Below, in pieces: positions 1-7,079 of a stretch of 56,182 nucleotides of DNA. Position 1 is the first letter of the stretch. Each line of letters opens with the position of its first letter. Where the stretch lies: contig NZ_JAVHXT010000014.1 in NCBI RefSeq assembly GCF_031119335.1, forward strand, positions 1-56,182, written 5' to 3'. The position numbers and the translations under genes are program-made. The notes beneath the pieces are model-generated. The model saw only the letters and a program-made list of their open reading frames with translations, was not told where the DNA came from and did not search any database. This stretch comes from Pedobacter sp. (GTDB lineage Bacteria > Bacteroidota > Bacteroidia > Sphingobacteriales > Sphingobacteriaceae).

Positions 1-428
1 ATTTTGTGCGTATCCTCTTTTTTCTTAACTGCTGCACCTTCACCTTTAGCTGCTGCTACCATTTCGCCAGCTAATTTTTCTTTCATGGTTTTTTCACCAC
101 GCTTACGCGAGTAGTTAATTAACCATTTCATACCTAAAGCAATTTTACGCTCTGGACGTACTTCTGTAGGCACTTGGAAGTTTGCACCACCCACACGACG
201 AGATTTAACCTCTACAGCAGGGCTGATGTTAGCTAATGCACGTTTGAAGATTTCTAAACCATTCTCGCCAGCTTTTTTCTCTGCCAATTCAACAGCATCA
301 TAAAAAATTGAATACGCGATTGATTTTTTACCATCAAACATCATGTTGTTTACAAATCTTGTAACCTGAACATCGTTAAATTTAGGATCAGGAAGAATAA
401 TTCTTTTCTTTGGTTTCGACTTTCTCAT
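1..428 (-). CDS. rpsG: 30S ribosomal protein S7 (3' end cut by window)
   Basis: Small-subunit protein that nucleates assembly of the 16S rRNA head domain near the decoding centre. The reverse strand from 428 reads MRKSKPKKRIILPDPKF, the usual S7 opening, and later VGGANFQVPTEVRPERK, the conserved rRNA-binding segment. The stop codon lies left of position 1, so about 142 residues are visible. It follows rpsL with an 17-nt gap, the normal str-operon order, and fusA would be expected further left. A strong AGGAGG stands upstream of the start, which is uncommon in this phylum. Start and identity are secure. Confidence 0.97.
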   Translation of the reverse strand, partial: MRKSKPKKRIILPDPKFNDVQVTRFVNNMMFDGKKSIAYSIFYDAVELAEKKAGENGLEIFKRALANISPAVEVKSRRVGGANFQVPTEVRPERKIALGMKWLINYSRKRGEKTMKEKLAGEMVAAAKGEGAAVKKKEDTHK

Positions 429-437
429 TTCTTATTT

Positions 438-443
438 CCTCCT
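438..443 (-). promoter_or_regulatory. Strong Shine-Dalgarno AGGAGG for rpsG
   Basis: The reverse strand reads AGGAGG nine bases before the rpsG ATG. Most genes here have no such site, as expected in Bacteroidota, where the ribosome's anti-SD is largely occluded. A perfect site here fixes the S7 start and suggests rpsG has special initiation needs between two closely packed ribosomal genes. Confidence 0.8.
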
Positions 444-445
444 AA

Positions 446-859
446 TTATTTCTTTTTACCTTTTGCTGGAGCTGCAGCTGCTTGTCCTGGTTTAGGACGC
501 TTAGTTCCATATTTACTACGACGTTGGTTACGACCAGCTACACCTGATGTATCTAATGCACCACGGATGATGTGGTAACGTACACCTGGTAAATCTTTAA
601 CACGACCACCACGGATCAAAACGATTGAGTGCTCTTGTAAGTTGTGACCTTCTCCTGGAATGTAGGCATTCACCTCTTTACCATTGGTTAAACGTACACG
701 GGCAACTTTACGCATTGCAGAGTTTGGTTTCTTAGGGGTAGTAGTATATACACGTGTACATACGCCTCTTCGCTGTGGACAGCTGTCCAACGCTGGAGAT
801 TTACTCTTAAACTCCAGTGCTACTCTACCTTTTCTAACTAATTGTTGAATGGTTGGCAT
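446..859 (-). CDS. rpsL: 30S ribosomal protein S12
   Basis: Decoding-centre protein controlling translational accuracy. The 137-residue product begins [12 protein letters not shown] and has the family signatures [19 protein letters not shown] and [11 protein letters not shown]. It keeps the lysines linked to streptomycin sensitivity (the PKKPNSA loop and [11 protein letters not shown]) and the aspartate that is methylthiolated in other bacteria. The tail is Lys/Ala-rich ([10 protein letters not shown]), typical of Sphingobacteriaceae. It is first in the operon with rpsG downstream, transcribed from the promoter at 937-967. No Shine-Dalgarno is visible before this start, unlike rpsG. Confidence 0.98.
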   Translation of the reverse strand: MPTIQQLVRKGRVALEFKSKSPALDSCPQRRGVCTRVYTTTPKKPNSAMRKVARVRLTNGKEVNAYIPGEGHNLQEHSIVLIRGGRVKDLPGVRYHIIRGALDTSGVAGRNQRRSKYGTKRPKPGQAAAAPAKGKKK

Positions 860-936
860 TTCTTGCTTTTTGTTTCTATTATTTATTTAATTTCCTTGTT
901 GTTAGCAGTTTATAACTAGCCTACATTAAGGGACTG

Positions 937-967
937 CAAAAGTAGAACAATTTCTTTTAACTATCAA
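937..967 (-). promoter_or_regulatory. Bacteroidota-type promoter for rpsL-rpsG
   Basis: On the reverse strand a TTG (967-965) is followed after 20 nt by TACTTTTG (944-937), a full match to the TAnnTTTG -7 element with correct spacing. Transcription should begin near 930, giving a leader of about 70 nt before rpsL. Confidence 0.75.
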
Positions 968-1262
968 GAGGTTACGATAATTATTTTCAGAGTTAAAAAT
1001 AGTTTAACATAAAATTGCTTTCGAGTTAAAACAAGTCGTTTATTTATTAGAAAAGCAAGTGCAGTATTTCATTGGTTTCGATAGTCCCGCTTTTTGTTCC
1101 TAATCGGGAGCCGCTCCAATCCAGATAGGCTTAGTGTAGGTCAAAGCTAGGGTTCAAGTAGGGATAGAGTACCAAGAGAGCACCATACTATGCAAGCATA
1201 AAAATTAGCAATAACTACACTTTCCAGCACCACCTGTTGGGGCATACTAAAAAACATTAACC
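968..1262. other. Intergenic region with no gene seen
   Basis: No convincing reading frame on either strand. A weak dyad (TCCCG 1085-1089 with CGGGA 1105-1109) lies in a stretch rich in CCCGC/CGGGAG words, resembling the dispersed Bacteroidota intergenic repeat seen better at 35471-35534. No promoter could be assigned to the small gene at 1263. Confidence 0.4.
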
Positions 1263-1451
1263 ATGAAAAGAGTATGTATTTATCCCAAAGATGTGAGTAT
1301 CCTTACGGACAAAAGCTTAAGGCATGCCCAAAAACTATTGCAGACCATTAAAGATGCCATGAACAAACGAAAAGACCAATACGTAACCATTGCCGAATTT
1401 TCAGAGTACACAGGCATCCACATAGAACTCGTGCAAAGCACCTGCATATAG
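1263..1451 (+). CDS. Small conserved-looking hypothetical protein (62 aa)
   Basis: A 62-residue cytoplasmic protein opening MKRVCIYPKDVSILTDKS. I recall similar short proteins from Pedobacter and related genera, with a KDVSxxTxKS front, a basic middle helix (QKLLQTIKDAMNKRKDQ) and a tail of type YVTIAEFSEYTGI. The tail could be a small helix-turn-helix or MerR-like recognition unit, since it ends in a ...TGIHIELVQ helix, but no function is established. The ORF on the opposite strand (1280-1465) is its shadow. It stands alone, followed by a hairpin. Confidence 0.6.
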   Translation: MKRVCIYPKDVSILTDKSLRHAQKLLQTIKDAMNKRKDQYVTIAEFSEYTGIHIELVQSTCI

Positions 1452-1490
1452 AAAAAGCAGTTCACTAAAATTATTGAGAGACACTATGCC

Positions 1491-1517
1491 TAGCCCCGTG
1501 GTTTTAACCCGGGGCTA
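1491..1517. terminator. Hairpin after the 62-aa gene
   Basis: TAGCCCCG at 1491-1498 pairs with CGGGGCTA at 1510-1517. There is no clear U-run (ATTAATTAG follows), so this is a weak terminator candidate or a palindromic repeat. Confidence 0.45.
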
Positions 1518-1565
1518 ATTAATTAGATTATTAAATGAACTTATCGGTCTTATACGGCCGAAACG

Positions 1566-1626
1566 ACGTTTAAACAAAGTACCTTCGGACGTTTAAACAA
1601 AGTACCTTCGGACGTTTAAACAAACC
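1566..1626 (+). repeat. Tandem 23-bp direct repeat upstream of SDR-araC genes
   Basis: Two identical 23-bp units (1566-1588, 1589-1611) and a 15-bp partial third (1612-1626). Each begins ACGTTTAAACAAA and contains the palindrome GTTTAAAC. The array stops 19 nt before the -7 element at 1646, where a -33 TTG would sit and none is seen. This suggests an activator-binding array, possibly for the AraC protein encoded downstream. Confidence 0.7.
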
Positions 1627-1645
1627 TTCACCTCACTAAGCAGGC

Positions 1646-1653
1646 TACCTTTG
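1646..1653 (+). promoter_or_regulatory. -7 promoter element for SDR-araC operon
   Basis: TACCTTTG is a full match to TAnnTTTG, 28 nt before the SDR ATG. No TTG lies 19-21 nt upstream; that place is taken by the end of the 23-bp repeat array, as expected for an activated promoter. Confidence 0.6.
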
Positions 1654-1681
1654 TTCCATCAATCATTAAAAAATAAAGAAA

Positions 1682-2686
1682 ATGGAACAAAACAATCATT
1701 ACGGTGCATTACAAAAACCTATCGGTTCAGGATTTAATGCAACTTCTACATCAACAGAAGTGATTAAGGGCATAGACCTAAGCGGAAAAACAGCCATTAT
1801 TACTGGCGGGCACACAGGCATTGGCCTAGAAACCACCAAAGCATTGGCACAGGCGGGCGCTACGGTTATCGTAGCGGCGAGAGATGTGGAAAAAGCCAAA
1901 AAGAACTTAGAAGGAATAGCCAGAGTAGAAATTACATCACTAGATCTCATGGATCCGTCGCAGATCAATAGCTTTGCAAAGGCATTTTTAGTTACAAACA
2001 GACCTCTACATCTATTAATCAACAACGCCGGTATCATGTGGGTACCTTTGCGCAGAGATCATCGGGGTTTCGAATCGCAATTAGCCACCAACTATTTAGC
2101 AATGTTTCAGCTTACGGCAAGCCTATGGCCTGCGTTAAAGAATGCAAATGGCGCAAGAGTAGTAAATGTGTCTTCTGGCGGGCACCAATTTTCAGATTTT
2201 GATTTTAACGACCCCAACTTTATACATAGGCCTTACGATACTTTGCTTGGCTATGGGCAATCTAAAACAGCTGTAAATCTTTTCAGTCTAGCATTCGATG
2301 ACCGAGCCAAAGTTCATCAGGTGCGTAGTTATGCCCTATGTCCAGGCGCTGTAGGTGGCACAGAACTGGCAAGAGAAGCACCATTAGACCTATTTCAGCA
2401 ATTGGGATATACAGATGCCCACGGAAATATCTTACCCGAAGTGGCAGCTTCACTAAAAACCATTCCGCAAGGGGCGGCAACTACGATATGGTGCGCTACC
2501 AGCACTGCCTTAGCAGATATGGGAGGTGTTTATTGCGAAAATGTAGAAGTGGCAGATTTGAATGCCGATATAGCCGCTATTGGTGGAATTAAACCCTACT
2601 CGCTACACCCAGAACATGCCAATAGATTGTGGCAGCTAAGCGAAGAAATGACTGGCATAAGCTTTAACTTAGATGGAGTTTCGTAA
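1682..2686 (+). CDS. SDR-family NAD(P)-dependent oxidoreductase
   Basis: A 334-residue short-chain dehydrogenase/reductase of the longer retinol-dehydrogenase-like type. The cofactor motif TGGHTGIG is at about residues 41-48, NNAG at 114-117, the catalytic Ser in VNVSSGG near 164, and YxxxK (YGQSK) at 191-195. The N-terminal 30 residues (MEQNNHYGALQKPIGSGFNA) precede the Rossmann fold, as in SDRs annotated as oxidoreductases acting on unknown small carbonyls. It shares an operon with the AraC gene, overlapping by 14 nt, so the regulator may control this enzyme. Substrate is unknown. Confidence 0.9.
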   Translation: MEQNNHYGALQKPIGSGFNATSTSTEVIKGIDLSGKTAIITGGHTGIGLETTKALAQAGATVIVAARDVEKAKKNLEGIARVEITSLDLMDPSQINSFAKAFLVTNRPLHLLINNAGIMWVPLRRDHRGFESQLATNYLAMFQLTASLWPALKNANGARVVNVSSGGHQFSDFDFNDPNFIHRPYDTLLGYGQSKTAVNLFSLAFDDRAKVHQVRSYALCPGAVGGTELAREAPLDLFQQLGYTDAHGNILPEVAASLKTIPQGAATTIWCATSTALADMGGVYCENVEVADLNADIAAIGGIKPYSLHPEHANRLWQLSEEMTGISFNLDGVS

Positions 2687-3530
2687 ATTAGAAGATTACG
2701 ACATGGATTATCAGGTAAACTACATACATCCCAAGATCAAGATTTCTTGCTACAGCGGAAAACTTTTTAAAACCGAGGCCGCCTTTGACGAGCATTTGCT
2801 GGTATGGCTACTTTCTGGCGAAACAAAAATTGTGCAGGCCGATGAAAGTTTTGTATTTGGACCGGGAAGCACTTTCCTAATTCCAAGGCATCAGTTAGCA
2901 ACCATTATCAACTATCCAAAAGATGGATGGCCGCACAAAGCAGTGGCCATGCATCTCTCGGCAGATCAACTACGTATTTTTTACAACAATAAAGTAAAGA
3001 CAAATACATCACTCTCGCATAAGATTCGTACATTTAACCACCACCCGCTTTTAGAAAGCTGCCTTGCTTCCCTAAACCCATATTTCGAATTGAAGGAAAC
3101 TTTCCCAGAGAACTTGGCTGCACTGAAAATAACAGAAGCTATAGCCATTCTCCATGCAATTGATAAAGATATTGATGGCGTATTGGGCAACTTCGAAGAT
3201 CCACATAAAATAGATTTGGCCGCTTTTATGGAAAAGAACTTTATGTTTAACATGCCTTTGCAGAAATTCGGATATCTCAGCGGTCGCAGCTTAACCACTT
3301 TTAAAAGAGACTTTTTTCAGCTATACCAACTTACCCCACAACGTTGGCTAACGCAAAAACGCCTAGAGCTGGCACACTATCAGCTCTCCCAGAAAAATCG
3401 TAAGCCGATAGAAGTTTACCTAGAAACAGGTTTCGAAAATCTCTCGCATTTCTCCCACGCTTTCAAGAAAAAGTATGGCTACACACCTAAAGATTTAACT
3501 ATGGCCTCAAAATCTACCGCAAATAGCTAA
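2673..3530 (+). CDS. AraC-family transcriptional regulator
   Basis: 285 residues. The first half looks like an AraC-type cupin sensor (LSGETKIVQADESFVFGPGS). The last 100 residues form the double helix-turn-helix DNA-binding domain, ending ETGFENLSHFSHAFKKKYGY, the AraC signature. The first ATG lies inside the SDR gene; a second in-frame ATG at 2703 (MDYQVNYIHP) is equally possible and would remove the overlap. The 23-bp array upstream of the operon is a natural candidate binding site. The inducer is unknown. Confidence 0.9.
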   Translation: MEFRKLEDYDMDYQVNYIHPKIKISCYSGKLFKTEAAFDEHLLVWLLSGETKIVQADESFVFGPGSTFLIPRHQLATIINYPKDGWPHKAVAMHLSADQLRIFYNNKVKTNTSLSHKIRTFNHHPLLESCLASLNPYFELKETFPENLAALKITEAIAILHAIDKDIDGVLGNFEDPHKIDLAAFMEKNFMFNMPLQKFGYLSGRSLTTFKRDFFQLYQLTPQRWLTQKRLELAHYQLSQKNRKPIEVYLETGFENLSHFSHAFKKKYGYTPKDLTMASKSTANS

Positions 3531-3577
3531 CAACAAAATTGATACAAAAACTAGTTCATAGTATTCCCCATTCAAAT

Positions 3578-3607
3578 TTGATATTCGGTAATTGTTTCCT
3601 ATCTTGG
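3578..3607 (+). promoter_or_regulatory. Probable promoter for lipoprotein gene at 3632
   Basis: TTG at 3578-3580, a 19-nt spacer, then TATCTTGG (7 of 8 to TAnnTTTG) at 3600-3607. It lies 24 nt before the ATG at 3632 and argues against the longer frame starting at 3539. Confidence 0.5.
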
Positions 3608-3631
3608 AAAAACACACAAAAGTACCACGTT

Positions 3632-3973
3632 ATGAAACCGATTAAGACATTCATTGCCTTGGGCATTGGACTATGCTTAGCCGCATGTTCACTTTATTCG
3701 CCCACATATTTTGGCACTAAGTACACACCTACAGAAACGGTAAAAGCCTATTACGCCACCAAAGATATTGAGAGACCATTTGAGGTAATTGGCCACATGA
3801 ACGCACGTACCGGACATTCCGAATCAAGCCAGGCGAACACCAGAAAGCAGGTTATTGAGAAAGCAAAACAAATTGGCGGCGACGGTGTAGTTTTTTCAGA
3901 AATCAACAGGCAGGTAAACCGAAACGCTACCGACGATTTTACGATAAAAGTAGAAGTAATCAAGTTCAAATAG
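3632..3973 (+). CDS. Small lipoprotein, function unknown
   Basis: A 113-residue protein starting MKPIKTFIALGIGLCLAACS, an SPII signal with lipobox LAAC, so membrane-anchored. The mature part contains QIGGDGVVFSEI and a C-terminal beta strand (FTIKVEVIKFK), recalling small lipoproteins that assemble from an alpha/beta 'IGADGVV' core, but no named family was recognised. The frame is open upstream to 3539, but the signal peptide and promoter place the start at 3632. Confidence 0.65.
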   Translation: MKPIKTFIALGIGLCLAACSLYSPTYFGTKYTPTETVKAYYATKDIERPFEVIGHMNARTGHSESSQANTRKQVIEKAKQIGGDGVVFSEINRQVNRNATDDFTIKVEVIKFK

Positions 3974-4210
3974 CTTTAATTCATTGGTTAGCCGTTTAAT
4001 TATTTAACTGGTTATTGGCTATTAGTTATTGGTAATTGATTATTGGTTATTGCTTATCTCTAAGCTACCGGAGGTTAACTAGTAAATTACGCCACTTAAA
4101 ATAGTGATCTGAAAACTGCAAACTGGCAAATACTTTTACAAATCACGTACTAATACCGCAAACGGTTTGGGCTTACAAGTGTTATATCTCACATACTAAT
4201 TAAAAAAGAT

Positions 4211-4396
4211 ATGGGATTTATAAAAAACGCCTTAATAGGCATCGCAATTTACAAGGCCTTTGAATACTTGACCAAACCAGATGTATTTGGCAGAACAAAG
4301 ATTGATGAGATAAAAGAAAAAGCTCCAGAATGGATAGACACAGCTAAAGCTATTAAAGAAGACTTACAAGAAGGCAAAGTACCGCAAGCACTGTAG
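4211..4396 (+). CDS. Small YtxH-like protein (61 aa)
   Basis: A 61-residue protein with a short hydrophobic N-terminal helix (FIKNALIGIAIYKAF) followed by a charged amphipathic helix (KIDEIKEKAPEWIDTAKAIK). This is the layout of small YtxH-type stress or envelope proteins common in Bacteroidota. It lies 32 nt before another small gene and may form a unit with it. The region just before it (4010-4054) is a low-complexity run of TTATTGG-like words. Role unknown. Confidence 0.6.
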   Translation: MGFIKNALIGIAIYKAFEYLTKPDVFGRTKIDEIKEKAPEWIDTAKAIKEDLQEGKVPQAL

Positions 4397-4428
4397 TTAA
4401 AGCTAACAATTTTAAGAAAGGGAACATC

Positions 4429-4638
4429 ATGAACACTCACCATATAGGGCCAGAAGAAGACGAAGCACCAAATTTGGAGCAGTTTCAGGTAGGCAGACCA
4501 AAAGATAAGTCAACTGATGCTTCCGCAGATGATGATAGCAGTTATACACGGCAGGAAAAGGAATTTGCCGATGGTGAAGGCACGCAATTGGCCCAAGCTT
4601 TCGATGAGGAAGACGAAGAAGAACAAGATGATAATTAG
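4429..4638 (+). CDS. Small acidic hypothetical protein (69 aa)
   Basis: 69 residues, very acidic and probably disordered, ending DEEDEEEQDDN. It has no signal peptide or membrane segment. No family recognised. Same strand and close spacing to the YtxH-like gene suggest co-transcription. Composition and an ATG start make it a plausible gene, but it has no domain support. Confidence 0.5.
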   Translation: MNTHHIGPEEDEAPNLEQFQVGRPKDKSTDASADDDSSYTRQEKEFADGEGTQLAQAFDEEDEEEQDDN

Positions 4639-4641
4639 GTC

Positions 4642-4709
4642 TAAGAAACTGTTTAAATTTCTTTGGAGTTGCTACTAGAATTGCAATTTAAGAAACTGTT
4701 TAAATTTCT
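4642..4709 (+). repeat. Direct repeat pair of about 21 bp
   Basis: TAAGAAACTGTTTAAATTTC followed by T occurs at 4642-4662 and again at 4689-4709. A related inverted end (AAGAAACAGTTTCTAG) closes the element at about 4859, so the second copy may be the left end of the palindromic element that follows. Confidence 0.6.
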
Positions 4710-4859
4710 AGAAGCAAAATGCTTAGGCGGGTGTGCCCACCCGCCTATAGATTACCGATAGAGTTTGGTGTCCTCGAACTTATTCCGATTATTATTTGAA
4801 AACTCAACCTATAAAATAGCAATGTCATTTACAAGCAGTTTTTAAGAAACAGTTTCTAG
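4689..4859. repeat. Palindromic intergenic element, copy A
   Basis: About 170 bp bounded by inverted AGAAACTGTTT-type ends. It contains a perfect 9-bp stem (AGGCGGGTG 4725-4733 with CACCCGCCT 4738-4746) and a 32-nt block at 4759-4790. That block recurs at 6636-6667 with two mismatches. The element ends in AAAACTCAACCTATAAA-like sequence also present in copy B. It looks like a non-coding MITE or REP-like family. Confidence 0.65.
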
Positions 4860-4941
4860 AAAATTATTTTATTTTTTTTAAAACCTTTTTATTCCTTGTC
4901 GGTTATTTAGGTATTCTTCAAAGAAATAGTTTGTTTGGTTT

Positions 4942-4973
4942 AAAGCCCAGAGACGGATGTCTGTGGGCTTTTT
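4942..4973 (+). terminator. Orphan rho-independent terminator
   Basis: AAAGCCCA (4942-4949) pairs with TGGGCTTT (4964-4971) and AGAC with GTCT, with one internal G-G mismatch and a GGAT loop, then T-rich sequence. It lies about 300 nt after the nearest plus-strand gene, so it could end a long 3' UTR or a small RNA from 4860-4940; no promoter was found for the latter. Confidence 0.6.
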
Positions 4974-5118
4974 CAATAATTGTATTTTTTTGATTGGGCT
5001 GGCGCACTAGGGGTTTACAAAATTTAAAAAGATCTCTCCACAAGGCCAGTCTGTTCCAATACAATCGGAAAGATGACGGATGAAGAGCCGGTCATTGCAA
5101 ATACCACAAAAATCCACA
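4974..5118. other. Intergenic remainder with no gene seen
   Basis: AT-rich, no reading frame. It contains AAAAAGATCTCTC (from about 5026), a word repeated inside the dyad at 15044-15262, pointing to another dispersed repeat. Confidence 0.35.
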
Positions 5119-6504
5119 TTAACTACTTAACCACTTCACCCTAGCGGGATACCTTTGCGCATAGCCCATCACCAATTGCAACATATAATGATTGCCTTTG
5201 TAGCCTTGCAAGCTTTCTTTAATATCAACTTCGTTAAGCGATTGCTGGGCATCCAAGTAACCCATACGGCAAAAACTGCCCTTTTCTACATAAATACAAC
5301 CTTGCTCCTCAACCGCCCTGCCCTGTTGCAAAATCATAAAACTTGGCATAGCAGTGGCAATATATGCTAATAGTTGCTCTACCGCTTCGTTATGTTCGTT
5401 CACAGATGGCAAAGCTTGCTCAGATCGCAGCACAGAAGCTTTACCATAGCGGCAAAAGCGTTGGTCTATTTGAAACTTCTCCGACATTTCTGCCAGATAA
5501 TTCAAACCATCCACTTCCCTATCAAAGGTTTTTACAGCTTGCTGCTGCTTAGGTAAAGGACCAACCGCCAAATAACTGTAACCACTCATAGCTACGTAGT
5601 GGTACAAACCGTATTTAGCCTCGAAACGTTTAAGGGCACTATTGTATATAGGCCACAGCCTTTGAATTTCTGCACATTCTAAAAGAAGCGCCATCAGCTC
5701 TGAACCGCATCGCTCGAAAGAAATAGCATAAATATCACGTAGAAAATGTTGCCTTCTGGCACTCCCAATATTTCCACTAAAATGCGAGGCTACCCTTTTT
5801 TTAAGGTTAATGGCCTTGCCCACATAAATTACCTTGCCTCCACGGTTGTGGAAATAATAAACACCTGCACTTTCTGGCAAAGCCTTGAAATCGGCCTCGG
5901 GCACGTTAGGTGGCAAACGTTGCTCTGGAGAGGCCTTCGTAATCATCCCCTTAATTAGCTCCTGCTCGTCGTTAGCCAACAACATGCTAAATAAGATCGC
6001 GGTAGCTTCGGCATCGCCCATGGCACGGTGCCTATCTTTTAAGTCAATTTTCACTGCACTACAGAGTTTGCCCAAACTATAAGATGGCAACCCTGGTATC
6101 AATTTCCGCGACAAGCGAACGGTACAAAGCTTAATTGCGTTCCACGTCAATCCGCAAGCGGCCAGCTGACCTCTTAAAAAAGAGTAGTCGAAGTTCACAT
6201 TGTGCGCCACAAAAACACAATCAGCTAGTAAATGGTAAACTTCATCTGCCAACTCGGCGAAAGTTGGTGCGCTTGCCACCATGGTTTCATCTATACCCGT
6301 TAACGCTGTTATATGCAGGGGAATAGGCATTTCGGGGTTAACTAACTTGCTCCAACGTCTAGTTACTTTTTTACCATCGTGCAATAAAATCGCTATCTCA
6401 GTAATTCTACTATTAGACACACTCCCCCCAGTAGTTTCTATATCCACTACCGCATATTTAGTTGCTACAGAATTTAGAGATTTAGATTTAACCACTCTTG
6501 CCAT
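5119..6504 (-). CDS. Exonuclease (DnaQ/RNase T fold) fused to GIY-YIG nuclease domain
   Basis: 461 residues. Residues 16-175 are a DEDDh 3'-5' exonuclease: DIETTG at 21-26 (motif I), HNVNFD at 99-104 (motif II) and HRAMGD at 157-162 (motif III). Residues about 205-285 are a GIY-YIG module of the UvrC/Cho type (GVYYF, then KVIYVGKA, with Arg in LKKRVASHF). The C-terminal 170 residues are unassigned. Such fusions of polymerase-III epsilon-like exonuclease and UvrC-like endonuclease are known in Bacteroidota and probably act in DNA repair. It stands alone on this strand between two copies of the same palindromic element. Confidence 0.9.
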   Translation of the reverse strand: MARVVKSKSLNSVATKYAVVDIETTGGSVSNSRITEIAILLHDGKKVTRRWSKLVNPEMPIPLHITALTGIDETMVASAPTFAELADEVYHLLADCVFVAHNVNFDYSFLRGQLAACGLTWNAIKLCTVRLSRKLIPGLPSYSLGKLCSAVKIDLKDRHRAMGDAEATAILFSMLLANDEQELIKGMITKASPEQRLPPNVPEADFKALPESAGVYYFHNRGGKVIYVGKAINLKKRVASHFSGNIGSARRQHFLRDIYAISFERCGSELMALLLECAEIQRLWPIYNSALKRFEAKYGLYHYVAMSGYSYLAVGPLPKQQQAVKTFDREVDGLNYLAEMSEKFQIDQRFCRYGKASVLRSEQALPSVNEHNEAVEQLLAYIATAMPSFMILQQGRAVEEQGCIYVEKGSFCRMGYLDAQQSLNEVDIKESLQGYKGNHYMLQLVMGYAQRYPARVKWLSS

Positions 6505-6589
6505 AACGCAAATATTACTAATTTTATTAGCAAAAACAAGTAATGGTTTAGCTTTTTATCAATAAAAATTTAGCTATTTAAGTTTCCAC

Positions 6590-6880
6590 AAGCGAAAATA
6601 CTTACGCGGGCGGGAAACCCGCTATAGCCTACTGCTAGAGTTTGGTGTCCTTGAACTTGTTCCGATTTTATCCTATCGTGTGGACACATCTTTTGTACTT
6701 CCATTGAAAAGGTCGTCATTCCCGCGTAGGCGGGAATCGTAATGCAATTAGCTGGTCCATTAGCCGCTTTAAGATTCCCGTTTTCACGGGAATGACGCTA
6801 GATGACCAGACTTGTGTTAGGATTTTATCGGAAAACTCAATCTATAAATATTGATATTATTTTTAAACAGATTCTTACAA
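6590..6880. repeat. Palindromic intergenic element, copy B, interrupted
   Basis: Second copy of the element at 4689-4859. Shared parts are a GCGGG/CCCGC hairpin (6610-6622), the 32-nt block at 6636-6667 and a closing GAAAACTCAATCTATAAA-type end near 6830. Between TCCGATTTTATC and the continuation lies an extra 148 bp flanked by a 9-bp duplication, described separately. The uninterrupted ancestor is predicted to read CCGATTTTATCGGAAAACTC. Confidence 0.65.
6664..6829. mobile_element. Small non-coding insertion (MITE/REPIN-like) with 9-bp target duplication
   Basis: GATTTTATC occurs at 6664-6672 and 6821-6829, flanking 148 bp absent from copy A. The insert holds two back-to-back REP-like hairpins: ATTCCCGC-GTAG-GCGGGAAT (6718-6737) and ATTCCCGT-TTTC-ACGGGAAT (6774-6793). 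They are in inverted arrangement (GTCATTCCCG at 6715, CGGGAATGAC ending 6796). No reading frame. Only CTA/TAG match at the outermost ends, so true terminal inverted repeats are weak. Confidence 0.65.
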
Positions 6881-7079
6881 ATAACAGAAGAGTTGATTAG
6901 ACATCCTAAAACTAACCGCCTTCTTTTCTATACATTTCTGTTACAAGATTAAACCAGCAACACGTACCGTATAAATACGTGTTTTACTCCTTTTTCAGCT
7001 ATCAAATGCAAAAAAGGCATGTAAATAAGTACGTATCGGCATCTTTTTGGCAAAGGGTGTTTCATAAACTAAGAATGTC
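6881..7079. other. Leader region of the DUF4397 gene
   Basis: No gene and no clear TTG/TAnnTTTG promoter. AT-rich. The minus-strand frame at 6995-7207 overlaps the lipoprotein start and is a shadow. Confidence 0.3.

Noticed and set aside
1699..2037. 112-residue minus-strand frame in the SDR gene
   Set aside because: Shadow of a well-supported oxidoreductase.
4010..4054. Run of TTATTGG-like words
   Set aside because: Irregular low-complexity sequence, no constant unit or spacer; not a CRISPR or a defined repeat.
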